Assembly: GCA_040719455.1 (NCBI GenBank) | Contig: JBFDTN010000001.1 | Span: forward strand, 2,017,501 to 2,081,500 | Source: Streptococcus pneumoniae | GTDB taxonomy: Bacteria; Bacillota; Bacilli; Lactobacillales; Streptococcaceae | DNA: 64,000 bases | Direction: 5' to 3' | In this document: positions 38,025 to 46,431 of the stretch, piece after piece | Numbering within the stretch: the stretch's first letter is position 1 | How the letters are laid out: the number at the start of each line of letters is the position of its first letter | Notes under the pieces: generated by a model | The model's database searches: none | What the model was told of the DNA's origin: nothing | The model's input: the letters and a program-made list of their open reading frames with translations, nothing else | Program-made: the position numbers and the translations under genes

Positions 38025-39553
38025 CAGACTGAAGACAAATCTGTTAGAATTCCCTTTCTAACAGATTTTTTGTCTATTTAGGAGTATAATAGAACTAGAG
38101 AAACAGGTGTGAGAGGTAGAGGTATGTTTCACAAAGAAAATCCCAGTTACAATCGCCAACAAGTAGGTTTTTACAGTTTAGATGAGCTGGTTCCTAAAGA
38201 TCATCTTCTTCGTCAAATAGAAGAGACAATTGACTTTTCCTTCATCTATGATGTTGTAGAAGATAGCTATAGTCTAGATAAGGGTCGTCCGAGCCTAGAC
38301 CCTGTCCTGCTTATAAAAATCCCTATCATTCAATGTCTCTTTGGAATTCGTTCGATGCGACAGACAATCAAAGAGATTGAAGTGAATGTGGCTTATCGTT
38401 GGTTCCTAGGTTTGTCCTTAGAAGATAAGGTTCCACATTTCACGACCTATGGCAAGAATGTGGTGCGTCGCTTTGCGGATAAGCAGGTAATAGAGAAGAT
38501 TTTCTCTCATATTCTTGGTCTCTGCTTGCATGCAGGCTTCATTCATCCAAGTGAGATTTTCGTAGACGGAACTCATATTAAAGCAGCTGCTAATCATCAT
38601 AAATATCTCAATCAAGAAGTTGAAGTGCAAGCGAAGTTTATGAGCGAGCAATTGGAAAAGGAGATTGACCTAGAGCGAAAAAAACACGGAAAAAAGTCGC
38701 TAGGGCTCGCCAAAGAAAAAGAGCCCGTTAGTAAAAAAGTCTCTACTACGGACCCTGAAAGTGGTTGGTTTCATAAGGGAGAACATAAGGAGGTATTTGC
38801 TTACAATGCACAAGTAGCTTGTGATAAACATGGCTGGGCGTTAGGTTACTCTGTTCATGCAGGAAACGTCCATGATAGTCAGGCTTTTCCTGTGCTATTT
38901 GAAACGATCAAAGAGTTCAATCCTAGTCATATTATCTTAGATGCTGGCTATAAGACACCTGCTATTGCTAAATTTCTCCTTGATCAATCCATCACTCCAG
39001 TATTGCCTTATACTAGACCTAAAGGGGACAAGACGAAACTTCGTCCCAAGGATTTTGTTTATGATGAATACTACGACTGCTACCTCTGTCCTAAGGATCA
39101 AGTCTTATCTTATAGCACTACAAATCGAGATGGCTACCGTGAATACAGGAGTCAAGCCCAAATATGTTGTAGCTGCCCTCTTCTAGGTCAATGCACAAGC
39201 TCCAAGAATCATCAACGCTTGATTACCCGTCATATCTGGAAAGATTATTTAGAAACCTGTGAAGTGATTCGACATCAAATTGGCATGAAGGAGCTCTACC
39301 AAGGGCGTAAAGAGACGATTGAGCGTCTTTTTGGGACAGCTAAGGAATACCACAATCTCAGATACACGAGACAGAAAGGCAAGGCCAAGATGGAAGCAAT
39401 GCTTGGGCTGACTTTGGCTTGCTTAAATCTCAAAAAATATGTCAAAATCATGGCAGGGAAGCCCTTTTTATTTTACATCAAAAGAGTATGGGAACTGATA
39501 TGAGACAAAAAAAGAAGACAAGCAGTTGGGAAAAATTATTTGTCTTCAGTCTG
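38025..39553 (+). mobile_element. IS1182-family insertion sequence, complete
   Basis: 1529 bp with perfect 16-bp terminal inverted repeats CAGACTGAAGACAAAT (38025-38040 and, inverted, 39538-39553). It is flanked by a 22-bp direct repeat that is the uvrA terminator hairpin. Just inside the left end is an IS-borne hairpin AATCTGTTAGA/TCTAACAGATT plus TTTT (38038-38071), which should block readthrough into the transposase. A TATAAT (38085-38090) follows as the likely internal promoter. Confidence 0.92.
38124..39503 (+). CDS. IS1182-family transposase (DDE), intact
   Basis: 459 residues from ATG 38124 (MFHKENPSYNRQQVGFYSLDEL); an in-frame GTG five codons earlier is the alternative. N-terminal DUF772-type domain (DPVLLIKIPIIQCLFGIRSMRQTIKEI, NVAYRWFLGL). 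Catalytic acids by motif: Asp in EIFVDGTHIKAAAN, Asp in HIILDAGYKTP, Glu in GRKETIERLFGTAKEYHNLRYTR. A cysteine cluster (YLCPKDQ...CCSCPLLGQC) is a likely zinc site. No frameshift or stop, so the copy may be active. It faces the same way as uvrA. Confidence 0.94.
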   Translation: MFHKENPSYNRQQVGFYSLDELVPKDHLLRQIEETIDFSFIYDVVEDSYSLDKGRPSLDPVLLIKIPIIQCLFGIRSMRQTIKEIEVNVAYRWFLGLSLEDKVPHFTTYGKNVVRRFADKQVIEKIFSHILGLCLHAGFIHPSEIFVDGTHIKAAANHHKYLNQEVEVQAKFMSEQLEKEIDLERKKHGKKSLGLAKEKEPVSKKVSTTDPESGWFHKGEHKEVFAYNAQVACDKHGWALGYSVHAGNVHDSQAFPVLFETIKEFNPSHIILDAGYKTPAIAKFLLDQSITPVLPYTRPKGDKTKLRPKDFVYDEYYDCYLCPKDQVLSYSTTNRDGYREYRSQAQICCSCPLLGQCTSSKNHQRLITRHIWKDYLETCEVIRHQIGMKELYQGRKETIERLFGTAKEYHNLRYTRQKGKAKMEAMLGLTLACLNLKKYVKIMAGKPFLFYIKRVWELI

Positions 39554-39575
39554 AAAAGAGCCGCAAGGCTCTTTT
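39554..39575. terminator. Right copy of the duplicated terminator hairpin
   Basis: Same 22 bases as 38003-38024. It immediately follows, on the reverse strand, the stop codon (39577-39575) of the small RHH gene and so serves as its terminator. Confidence 0.9.
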
Positions 39576-39748
39576 TAGTCATCTTCTTCCATATTTCGTA
39601 AGGCGTAGTCACAAGCCTGTATGACAAAACTTGAAAAACTAACATCTTGTTTGATAATGGCAGCTTCGATTCTATCTACTAAATCTGAGGGGAAACGAAC
39701 GGTTTTGATTTCTGTTTCTTTTTTATCTGATTTCAATTTAAATGCCAT
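39575..39748 (-). CDS. Small ribbon-helix-helix (CopG-like) DNA-binding protein
   Basis: 57 residues from ATG 39748, preceded by AGGAGGGAATAT; upstream in-frame codons are not supported. After a basic start (MAFKLKSDKKE) comes the RHH core: strand TEIKTVRFPSDLVDRIEAAIIKQ, turn, then VSFSSFVIQACDYALRNME. The fold suggests a transcription regulator or antitoxin, but no toxin partner is adjacent on the same strand. An inverted and direct repeat lies between its -10 and its start, suggesting autoregulation. Convergent with uvrA before the IS insertion; divergent from the membrane protein and lipoprotein genes, which it may control. Confidence 0.75.
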   Translation of the reverse strand: MAFKLKSDKKETEIKTVRFPSDLVDRIEAAIIKQDVSFSSFVIQACDYALRNMEEDD

Positions 39749-39791
39749 ATATTCCCTCCTATGTTTAAGTGTATAGGGATTTTGCTTAATA

Positions 39792-39833
39792 TGTAATACT
39801 ACATAATGTATTACAAAATGTATTGCAATTATA
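39792..39833 (-). promoter_or_regulatory. Probable operator and -10 of the RHH gene
   Basis: TATAAT on the reverse strand at 39833-39828. Downstream of it are three similar half-sites: TGTAATAC (39792-39799), GTATTACA (39808-39815, its perfect inverse) and GTATTGCA (39820-39827). Spacing suits dimeric RHH binding over the transcription start. Confidence 0.55.
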
Positions 39834-39911
39834 AAACGTTTATAGTAAAATATATGTGAAATCAAAAATAATCTGCTTTTGTTGTATAGTTCAACAAGCT
39901 TAGGAGGGGTT

Positions 39912-40544
39912 ATGGTATTTAGAAAAACAGTAGATGAATACGAGAAGTGGCCAGTAGGAGAAGTGTCTCCTTACGGTGAGGAGCTGTATATTGATGTTGA
40001 AAATAATGTTTACTTTCATACTGGCACTAAGTATATCAAAGTTGGCTATGATATTCCGGTATTAGATGATTTTGTCAAGTTAATTCCAGAAATCGGGATT
40101 GGTCTTTTCTTGGCAAATATCTTTCTTCCTCAAAGGAGAAAAGGAGAGGAAAGCGATTTTTGGGCTGTGGTGATTGGATTCATTGTGGGATTGCTCTTCC
40201 TGCTTTGGTACCATCTTATTGCTTGGATTGGTTACAAAATTGTAACTTTGTTTGCGGAACGTTTGATTCGTATAACAGAGCATCGAAAGTGGTTACGACT
40301 ATGTTTACCTTGTACTTGGTTTATGGATAAGCCCGACAAGAAACTGCTGAGTATTGGGATGGGGGCGACTATGTTTCCGCTGTATTTTATCTTAGCGATT
40401 CCAACTGTGATTGCGATGGCAAATGGCTATTTTGAGGGGGCAGGTCTAGGTGCTTTTTTCATCCCAGTCTGTTTTGTTCTATCGGGGTTCGACTTGTGGA
40501 TTAACATTGGTATTAATCGTCGGAACGGTATTGATAAATATTAA
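39912..40544 (+). CDS. Uncharacterised membrane protein
   Basis: 210 residues from ATG 39912, directly after TTAGGAGGGGTT; codons upstream (from 39879) lack support. A soluble N-terminus of about 60 residues (VDEYEKWPVGEVSPYGEELYID) precedes four hydrophobic spans at about 59-72, 85-110, 148-172 and 176-198. They are joined by a basic cytosolic loop (ERLIRITEHRKWLR) and end in a basic tail (INRRNGIDKY). I do not recognise the family. It starts a run with two lipoprotein genes (21 and 12 bases apart), so the three are probably one operon. Confidence 0.65.
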   Translation: MVFRKTVDEYEKWPVGEVSPYGEELYIDVENNVYFHTGTKYIKVGYDIPVLDDFVKLIPEIGIGLFLANIFLPQRRKGEESDFWAVVIGFIVGLLFLLWYHLIAWIGYKIVTLFAERLIRITEHRKWLRLCLPCTWFMDKPDKKLLSIGMGATMFPLYFILAIPTVIAMANGYFEGAGLGAFFIPVCFVLSGFDLWINIGINRRNGIDKY

Positions 40545-40565
40545 GAAAAAAGAGAGGAAAATAAA

Positions 40566-41621
40566 ATGAAAAAAGTAGCATTACGACTATTGCTAGCAAC
40601 AGCAACGATTAGTTTAGTAGCTTGTAGTAAAGCTGAAAAGAGTCATCAAGTAAGTCAGGAAACATCTAGCACTGTTGAGGTTGTGACAGAAAGCTCAAGC
40701 GAATCAAAGAGTAAACAGGATAACTACAAGGTGACTCCTGCTGACTATTCACGAATTCCTAAAGAGAGGTCTGTGAGTGAAGAAGTTAAAAAAGCAATAA
40801 AGGAATATATTGGAGTCTATAGTGGAACAGAGAATATAGAAGAAAATGGGATTATCACCAAAGTGAGCTATGAAGTAGAAATTACAGATGATGGAGTCTA
40901 TAATGTCTATATAGAATCTCGTCTAATGGATAGTAGTCAGAAGGTCGAGGGACAATTATATGTAAATACCAAAGGTGAATTAGATATTATTAGGAGTAAA
41001 GGCGAACTAGGTACTGGAACGGTGGCTATGGCGTACGGACAGTTAGAGTTTTCTCCGCTAAATTCCTTGCGTCGAGGCTATGTAAATGAAGCTGGGGAAC
41101 TTTTACCGGTTTATGGAGGAGGTTCTAGAAGTGCGGTGAGTATTCCAACTGGAAGGGTTTTGCTAGTTGATGGAAAAATTAAGTATGGTAATGAATACGA
41201 TAAGGATGCAGCTATTACTTTAGAGAAACAGAAAAAGGCTAGTCAGAATCTTCAATATACAACCTATCAGATTTTAGAGTATTCAAAATCTTTACCCCGC
41301 GATAGAGACGTGTACCAATTTGATACGTTGAATGAATTTATTCAAGCGATGGATATTGACGGTCTGGATGCGGCTTCTCTTCGAAAAAGTTATCAGATTG
41401 TTGATCCTGCAAGCTTAAAAGGATACTACACAGAGGATAATCAAGAAATCACAGGGATTAAGTATGCCTATGGTTATCATCGTGAGAATGAAAAGGGACA
41501 ATTTTACGTTTATGATGGTAAGCTTATCTATGAATTGCAAGAAAATGATAAAGGTCAAAAAATAGCTAGAGAAGTCAGTCGTTCCGTTTATGACTTTGTG
41601 GATTTTGCGACAACACACTAA
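40566..41621 (+). CDS. Uncharacterised lipoprotein
   Basis: 351 residues. Lipoprotein signal KKVALRLLLATATISLVAC, lipid Cys20. A Ser/Thr/Glu-rich tether (about 21-55) follows, then a beta-rich region (IKEYIGVYSGTENIEENGIITKVSYEVEI, VYNVYIESRL, VEGQLYVNTKGELDII). A C-terminal part is rich in Tyr and Lys (YTTYQILEYSKSLPRDRDVYQFDTLNEFIQAMDIDG; IKYAYGYHRENEKGQFYVYDGKLIYELQEN). No enzyme motif. Resembles streptococcal lipoproteins of unknown function. AGAGAGGAAAATAAA before the ATG. Middle gene of the three-gene run. Confidence 0.75.
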   Translation: MKKVALRLLLATATISLVACSKAEKSHQVSQETSSTVEVVTESSSESKSKQDNYKVTPADYSRIPKERSVSEEVKKAIKEYIGVYSGTENIEENGIITKVSYEVEITDDGVYNVYIESRLMDSSQKVEGQLYVNTKGELDIIRSKGELGTGTVAMAYGQLEFSPLNSLRRGYVNEAGELLPVYGGGSRSAVSIPTGRVLLVDGKIKYGNEYDKDAAITLEKQKKASQNLQYTTYQILEYSKSLPRDRDVYQFDTLNEFIQAMDIDGLDAASLRKSYQIVDPASLKGYYTEDNQEITGIKYAYGYHRENEKGQFYVYDGKLIYELQENDKGQKIAREVSRSVYDFVDFATTH

Positions 41622-41633
41622 GAGGAGAAAATA

Positions 41634-41981
41634 ATGAAATCACTAAAAGTATTACTAGGAGTGTTCCTACTCTTCATGTTAGGCGCTTGTGCTGCTAAGA
41701 ACGATAATGGAACCTATGCATATTCGAGAGAAAAAGAAGGTGGTACCTATAAGGTAATTATCACTATTCGTGGTTCTACAGGTAGCTTGACCTTTGAAGA
41801 AACAGATAAAAATGGACAAACTGAGTCCAAAGAGCAAGGACTTACTGTTGACCAAAAACGGAAAACATTAACTGCCGAGAAGGATAATTCAACAGTCGAT
41901 TATACAATTGTAGATGAAGTTTTAACGTTAGAAAATACACATGATCCAACTCTGGAACACGCAGAGTTCACGAAAGAATAA
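41634..41981 (+). CDS. Small uncharacterised lipoprotein
   Basis: 115 residues. Signal KSLKVLLGVFLLFMLGAC with lipid Cys19. The mature domain of about 95 residues is a run of short strands (GTYAYSREKEGGTYKVIITIRGSTGSLTFEE, NSTVDYTIVDEVLTLEN), probably a small beta barrel or sandwich. No named family recognised. AAGAGGAGAAAATA before the ATG, 12 bases after the preceding lipoprotein gene. Last gene before a terminator. Confidence 0.72.
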   Translation: MKSLKVLLGVFLLFMLGACAAKNDNGTYAYSREKEGGTYKVIITIRGSTGSLTFEETDKNGQTESKEQGLTVDQKRKTLTAEKDNSTVDYTIVDEVLTLENTHDPTLEHAEFTKE

Positions 41982-42037
41982 TCTCAATCAGTCTGATTGA
42001 AAAGCATTGAAAGAGTAGAGTGGCTGATTAGATAGTT

Positions 42038-42073
42038 TAAGGTTCTTAGGAATTATTTTCTAAGGCCTTTTTG
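42038..42073 (+). terminator. Terminator after the lipoprotein pair
   Basis: AAGGTTCTTAG, loop GAATTATTTT, CTAAGGCCTT then TTT; one mismatch region. Confidence 0.65.
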
Positions 42074-42256
42074 TATTATTTTGCAGTATAAGTAAGAGGA
42101 AGAGACAGATAAGATATGTCTGTTTTAGGAAGAGAATTTTGACCTTATCTTATATAGGAAATTGTTTGTACTAATCTATTTACGAGTGTTGGTGAAACAC
42201 TTGGTATTTGGTGGTGTTTTTGATATAATGATTACAATTATCTTAGGAGGTTCAGT

Positions 42257-43318
42257 ATGCAAAGGAGACTTGAAAATTTACGCCAGACAATGGCAGAGAA
42301 AAACATCCCTGCCCTTCTCATTAGCAATCTTAAAAATATTTACTATCTGACAGGTTTTTGGGGGACGGCTGGTACTGTCCTCATCACAGCTGACCGTCAA
42401 GTCTTGGTGACAGATGATCGCTACATCACCTATGCCGAGTCTGTGGTCAAGGATTTTGAAGTGGTGTCAGAGCGCGATGAATTAGCAGTTGTAGCAAAAG
42501 TTCTAAAAGAAAGTAACCTTACAGAACTAGCCTTTGAAGATGAGGTATCTGTTTCCTACTATACAGCCATGCAAGCAGTGTTTGAGGGCGTTCATTTGAT
42601 CCCAACGACAAATGTGGTTATGAACTTGCGTATGATTAAAGACGAGCATGAGATAGCGACTATTCAGCGGGCATGCCAGATTTCTGACCAAGCCTTCTTA
42701 GATGCCTTGGACTTTATCAAGCCAGGGAAAACAGAGCTTGAAGTAGCAAATTTCCTTGATTTCCGCATGCGAGAAATGGGCTCTGAAGCGGTATCCTTTG
42801 ATACCATTGCTGCATCAGGCTACCGCTCTGCTATGCCGCACGGACGTGCGTCTGAAAAGGTCATTGAAGCAGGCGACGCGCTAACGCTCGACTTTGGCTG
42901 TATCTACAACCACTATGTGAGTGATATGACGCGGACCATTTATATCGCTTCTATCAGCGATGAGGAGGCAGAGATTTACCAGACCGTTTTAGAGGCGAAT
43001 CAAGCCTTGATTGGAGCAGCCAAGGCTGGTATGGAGTACCGTGAATTTGATGGCGTGCCACGTCGTGTGATTGATGCGGCAGGTTACGGACCATACTTTA
43101 CTCACGGTATTGGACATGGGATGGGACTTGATGTCCATGAAATTCCTTATTTCAGTAAGACAGCGACTGATACAATTCAAGCGGGTATGGTCTTGACGGA
43201 TGAGCCAGGAATTTACTTAGAGGGCAAATACGGGGTGCGAATCGAGGATGACCTCTTGATTACAGAGACAGGATGCAAAATCTTGACCCTTGCACCAAAA
43301 GAATTGATTGTGATTTGA
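42257..43318 (+). CDS. pepP: Xaa-Pro aminopeptidase/dipeptidase, M24B family
   Basis: Releases N-terminal residues before proline from peptides; cytosolic. 353 residues with an N-terminal creatinase-like domain (about 1-125) and the pita-bread domain. Metal ligands by motif: the Asp of LTLDFGCIYN, the Asp of YVSDMTRTIY, the His of HGIGHGMGLDVHE, the Glu of LTDEPGIYLEG and the Glu of GVRIEDDLL. TTAGGAGGTTCAGT precedes ATG 42257; TGATATAAT lies about 35 bases upstream. Whether it acts on Xaa-Pro dipeptides (pepQ-like) or longer peptides (pepP-like) cannot be told. efp follows 60 bases later, a common pairing. Confidence 0.9.
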   Translation: MQRRLENLRQTMAEKNIPALLISNLKNIYYLTGFWGTAGTVLITADRQVLVTDDRYITYAESVVKDFEVVSERDELAVVAKVLKESNLTELAFEDEVSVSYYTAMQAVFEGVHLIPTTNVVMNLRMIKDEHEIATIQRACQISDQAFLDALDFIKPGKTELEVANFLDFRMREMGSEAVSFDTIAASGYRSAMPHGRASEKVIEAGDALTLDFGCIYNHYVSDMTRTIYIASISDEEAEIYQTVLEANQALIGAAKAGMEYREFDGVPRRVIDAAGYGPYFTHGIGHGMGLDVHEIPYFSKTATDTIQAGMVLTDEPGIYLEGKYGVRIEDDLLITETGCKILTLAPKELIVI

Positions 43319-43378
43319 GAAAAATCTCAATCTATGGTAGAATAAAGAGAAATATTTTTTATAAAGAGGTAATGAAAC

Positions 43379-43939
43379 ATGATTGAAGCAAGCAAGCTGA
43401 AAGCAGGCATGACATTTGAGACAGCAGACGGAAAATTGATCCGCGTTCTTGAAGCAAGCCACCACAAACCAGGTAAAGGAAATACCATCATGCGTATGAA
43501 ATTGCGTGATGTACGTACAGGATCAACCTTTGATACAAGCTACCGTCCAGAAGAAAAATTTGAACAAGCTATTATTGAAACTCGTCCAGCTCAATACCTT
43601 TACCAAATGGATGATACAGCTTACTTTATGGATACAGAGTCTTTTGAGCAATATGAAATTCCAGTGGTAAGCGTTGAGCAAGAATTGAAATTCATCCTTG
43701 AAAACTCAGAAGTGAAAATCCAATTCTACGGAACAGAAGTGATTGGTGTCACTGTACCAACAACGGTTGAGTTGGTGGTAACAGAAACACAACCATCAAT
43801 CAAAGGAGCAACTGTAACAGGTTCTGGTAAACCAGCAACACTTGAAACAGGTCTTGTCGTGAACGTTCCTGACTTTATCGAAGTTGGACAAAAATTGATC
43901 ATCAATACGCAAGAAGGAACATACGTTTCTCGCGCATAA
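43379..43939 (+). CDS. efp: Translation elongation factor P
   Basis: Rescues ribosomes stalled on polyproline stretches. 186 residues in three OB-type domains: [35 protein letters not shown] at the start, TSFDTS-type [15 protein letters not shown], and C-terminal [12 protein letters not shown]...[36 protein letters not shown]. The tip residue is in KPGKGN, a lysine, as in unmodified or differently modified Gram-positive EF-P. AAAGAGGTAATGAAAC before the ATG. Upstream of the Asp23 and nusB genes in a conserved order. Confidence 0.97.
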   Translation: MIEASKLKAGMTFETADGKLIRVLEASHHKPGKGNTIMRMKLRDVRTGSTFDTSYRPEEKFEQAIIETRPAQYLYQMDDTAYFMDTESFEQYEIPVVSVEQELKFILENSEVKIQFYGTEVIGVTVPTTVELVVTETQPSIKGATVTGSGKPATLETGLVVNVPDFIEVGQKLIINTQEGTYVSRA

Positions 43940-43960
43940 TTCCACTAGAAAGGACAGATT

Positions 43961-44350
43961 ATGGCAGTTGAACAATTAGGTGAAATCGTTATTGCACCGC
44001 GTGTCTTGGAGAAAATCATTGCCATTGCAACTGCAAAGGTTGAAGGAGTACACTCTTTTGCCAATAAAAGTATGTCAGATAGCTTGTCAAAACGTGCTTT
44101 GAGCCGTGGAGTTTATCTACATACAGCAGAAAATGGGGATTTGACAGTGGATATCTACCTCTATATGGAATATGGAGTAGGTGTACCAACTGTTGCCGTT
44201 GCTATCCAAAAAGCCGTTAAGAGCGCGGTCTATGATATGGCAGAGGTCAGCTTGAGCGCTGTCAATGTCCATGTAGCAGGCATTGTGCCAGAAAAAGCAC
44301 CAAAACCAGACTTTAAAGATCTGTTTAACGAGGATTTCCTCAATGACTGA
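43961..44350 (+). CDS. Asp23/Gls24-family envelope stress protein (YqhY type)
   Basis: 129 residues. [32 protein letters not shown], then [62 protein letters not shown], covers the whole family domain. The YqhY branch is nearly always between efp and nusB and has been linked to fatty-acid synthesis control in Bacillus. AGAAAGGACAGATT precedes the ATG. Its end overlaps the nusB start by 8 bases, so they are translationally coupled. Confidence 0.92.
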   Translation: MAVEQLGEIVIAPRVLEKIIAIATAKVEGVHSFANKSMSDSLSKRALSRGVYLHTAENGDLTVDIYLYMEYGVGVPTVAVAIQKAVKSAVYDMAEVSLSAVNVHVAGIVPEKAPKPDFKDLFNEDFLND

Positions 44351-44783
44351 TGTATTATTAGAAACCAGACGAGACCTGCGTGAGCGTGCTTTTCAAGCCT
44401 TGATGGCATTAGAGTACGGTAAAGATGTTGTTGAAGCCTGTCAGTTTGCTTATCTGCATGACCGAGATGAGGAAAAAGAAATGGATATTCCAGCCTTTCT
44501 TTTAAACCTTGTGAGCGGAGTTGCGCAGTCTAAGGATGAGCTAGATGAAAAAATCAGTCAGCATTTGAAAGAAGGCTGGACCTTGGAACGCTTGACCTTG
44601 GTAGATAAAAATCTTCTTCGCCTTGGGGTCTTTGAAATCACGGAATTTAACACCCCACAGTTGGTTGCCGTTAATGAGGCGATTGAGCTAGCTAAGACTT
44701 ATTCAGATGAAAAGTCTAGTCGTTTTATCAATGGTCTCTTGAGCCAATTTGTGGTGGAAGAAAAGGAATCAATCGAATCATAA
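44343..44783 (+). CDS. nusB: Transcription antitermination factor NusB
   Basis: 146 residues from ATG 44343, inside the end of the preceding gene; the frame open further upstream is only a shadow. All-helical fold: [73 protein letters not shown], and [26 protein letters not shown]. Binds boxA RNA with NusE/S10 in rRNA antitermination. Ends in a strong terminator. Confidence 0.95.
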   Translation: MTDVLLETRRDLRERAFQALMALEYGKDVVEACQFAYLHDRDEEKEMDIPAFLLNLVSGVAQSKDELDEKISQHLKEGWTLERLTLVDKNLLRLGVFEITEFNTPQLVAVNEAIELAKTYSDEKSSRFINGLLSQFVVEEKESIES

Positions 44784-44809
44784 AAAAGTGCAGAAAATGC
44801 ACTTTTTTC
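44782..44809 (+). terminator. Terminator of efp-asp23-nusB
   Basis: AAAAAAGTGCA, loop GAAAA, TGCACTTTTTT. Confidence 0.92.
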
Positions 44810-44830
44810 TATATAGAAAGAGGAGAAACG

Positions 44831-45733
44831 ATGACAGCACATTATCTTGTTTGCGATATTGGTGGAACCCATCTGAAATACGCTTTGATGAATGAAGAGG
44901 GTATGATCTTAGAAAATCATCATATTGCAACGCCTGAGAATTTGGCTGATTTTTGGCAGGTTTTGGGTAGCATTATTGAAGTCTATCGGCAGGATATTAA
45001 CGGGATAGCCTTTAGTGCTCCTGGGAAAATTGATACGGCACAAGGCATCATCGAGCAAGGAGGGAGTCTATTTTACTTAAACCAAGTAGCCTTAGCAGCT
45101 GAAATCAAGGAGCGCTATGATTTACCTGCAAGAGTCATAAATGATGGCAAAGCCGCAGCTCTTGCAGAATACTGGAAAGGGAGTCTTAAGAGGCAGGACA
45201 ATAGTGCTGCGATCATTCTTGGTACAGGTGTTGGAGGTGGATTGATTCTTGATGGTCAGTTGCGCCATGGGCCTCATTCTCAAGCAGGAGAATTGAGCTT
45301 CATGCAGCTGAACGCTAGAGGGTTTGACATCTCCACAATGAGTGGCTCGTTGGGGTCTGCTGTTGGTATGGTAAAGGCCGTCAATCAAGCAGTCGGACAT
45401 CTTGATGAAACAGATGGACGAGCAGCCTTTGGTGCGATTGAAGCAGGGCATGAAAAGGCGAAAGCTATTTTTGAGCAGTATTGTCGAGTCATTGCGACCA
45501 TTATTTTGAATACCCATACGATTTTGGATCTTGAGGCGATAGCGATTGGTGGCGGGATTAGTGCTCAGCCGTGTTTGCTTGTAGAAATCAATCGTCAGTA
45601 CGACCTGATGCTGGAAGAAAGTCCCCTTTTTAAAGCTGTTTTGACGAGACCAGCTATTCTCAAAGCGCGCTTTGGGAATCAAGCCAATTTGATTGGAGCT
45701 TTGTACCATTATTTGCAGTCTCAAGCTTTATAA
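44831..45733 (+). CDS. ROK-family sugar kinase or regulator without HTH
   Basis: 300 residues. ATP site YLVCDIGGTHLKYALMNEEG at the N-terminus, then GIAFSAPGKID, VINDGKAAALAEYWKGS with the catalytic-Asp context, and IILGTGVGGGLILDGQL. The usual ROK zinc motif (CxCGxxGC) is absent: the equivalent stretch reads LSFMQLNARGFDISTMSGSLGS. No DNA-binding domain, so a kinase is likely, possibly for glucosides, N-acetylmannosamine or another hexose; substrate unknown. GAGGAGAAACG before ATG 44831. Stands alone after a terminator, close enough (about 20 bases) that some readthrough is possible. Confidence 0.85.
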   Translation: MTAHYLVCDIGGTHLKYALMNEEGMILENHHIATPENLADFWQVLGSIIEVYRQDINGIAFSAPGKIDTAQGIIEQGGSLFYLNQVALAAEIKERYDLPARVINDGKAAALAEYWKGSLKRQDNSAAIILGTGVGGGLILDGQLRHGPHSQAGELSFMQLNARGFDISTMSGSLGSAVGMVKAVNQAVGHLDETDGRAAFGAIEAGHEKAKAIFEQYCRVIATIILNTHTILDLEAIAIGGGISAQPCLLVEINRQYDLMLEESPLFKAVLTRPAILKARFGNQANLIGALYHYLQSQAL

Positions 45734-45853
45734 AGGATGATTGCTCTCTTTCAGGTTTTCCGAATATTTTTTGAAAAAAGCTTGTGACTATTAGAGGTTG
45801 CGGCTTTTTTATGGTACAATGAAATCCACACATGACAAGAATGGAGAAAGAAT

Positions 45854-46132
45854 ATGGAAGTAACCTTATTTTTTGTGACAGAATGCCCAGATACAGCCCC
45901 ATTTGTGGCGGGCTTAAAGGATTTGGGATTGGACTATGAAGCGGTGGAAATCACTGCTAATCTAGCTAATTTCAAACGATTTATTCGCTTGCGAGACAGC
46001 CATGTGGCTTTTGATAGGGCGAAGGCAAATGGCTATGTGGGGATGCCTGCTTTGCAAGTGGGGGAGCACATCTTTTTAGAGCTAGCTGAGGTTAAGGATT
46101 TTTTGGCACATTCACAAGAACATCAAGAATAG
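45854..46132 (+). CDS. Glutaredoxin-like protein
   Basis: 92 residues of thioredoxin fold: MEVTLFFVTECPDTAPFVAGLKDLGLDYEAVEI at the start, cis-proline in NGYVGMPALQVGEHIFL. The active site is CPDT, so it has the first cysteine but not the second, a monothiol form. Probably cytosolic redox or scaffold function. An extended -10 TGGTACAAT lies about 30 bases upstream and AATGGAGAAAGAAT before the ATG. The ACT-domain gene follows 22 bases later. Confidence 0.8.
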   Translation: MEVTLFFVTECPDTAPFVAGLKDLGLDYEAVEITANLANFKRFIRLRDSHVAFDRAKANGYVGMPALQVGEHIFLELAEVKDFLAHSQEHQE

Positions 46133-46154
46133 GGAATTAGAAAGAGGAAGCAAT

Positions 46155-46421
46155 ATGAAAGCAATTATTACCGTTGTAGGAAAAGATAAGACAGGGATTG
46201 TGGCAGGTGTGTCTGCTAAAATTGCAGAATTGGGTCTCAATATCGATGATATTTCCCAGACTGTCTTAGATGAATTTTTCACCATGATGGCAGTGGTGTC
46301 CAGTGACGAGAAAAAGGATTTCACAGTCTTGCGCAGTGAATTTGAAGCCTTTGGTGAGAGTTTGAATGTCAAAATTAACATTCAAAGTGCGGCAATTTTT
46401 GATGCCATGTACAATATCTAA
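46155..46421 (+). CDS. ACT-domain protein, UPF0237 family
   Basis: 88 residues consisting of a single ACT domain: MKAIITVVGKDKTGIVAGVSAKIAELGLNIDDISQTVLDEFFTMMAVVSSD then LNVKINIQSAAIFDAMYNI. Such proteins are thought to sense a small ligand. They pair almost always with the next gene (UPF0210), 10 bases downstream, and are presumed to act with it. RBS AAAGAGGAAGCAAT. Confidence 0.92.
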   Translation: MKAIITVVGKDKTGIVAGVSAKIAELGLNIDDISQTVLDEFFTMMAVVSSDEKKDFTVLRSEFEAFGESLNVKINIQSAAIFDAMYNI

Positions 46422-46431
46422 GAGGTGATTC

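Noticed and set aside
39575-39748. Antitoxin half of a toxin-antitoxin pair
   Set aside because: RHH fold fits, but the neighbour on the same strand is uvrA (convergent, other side of the IS) and no toxin-sized gene overlaps or follows it.
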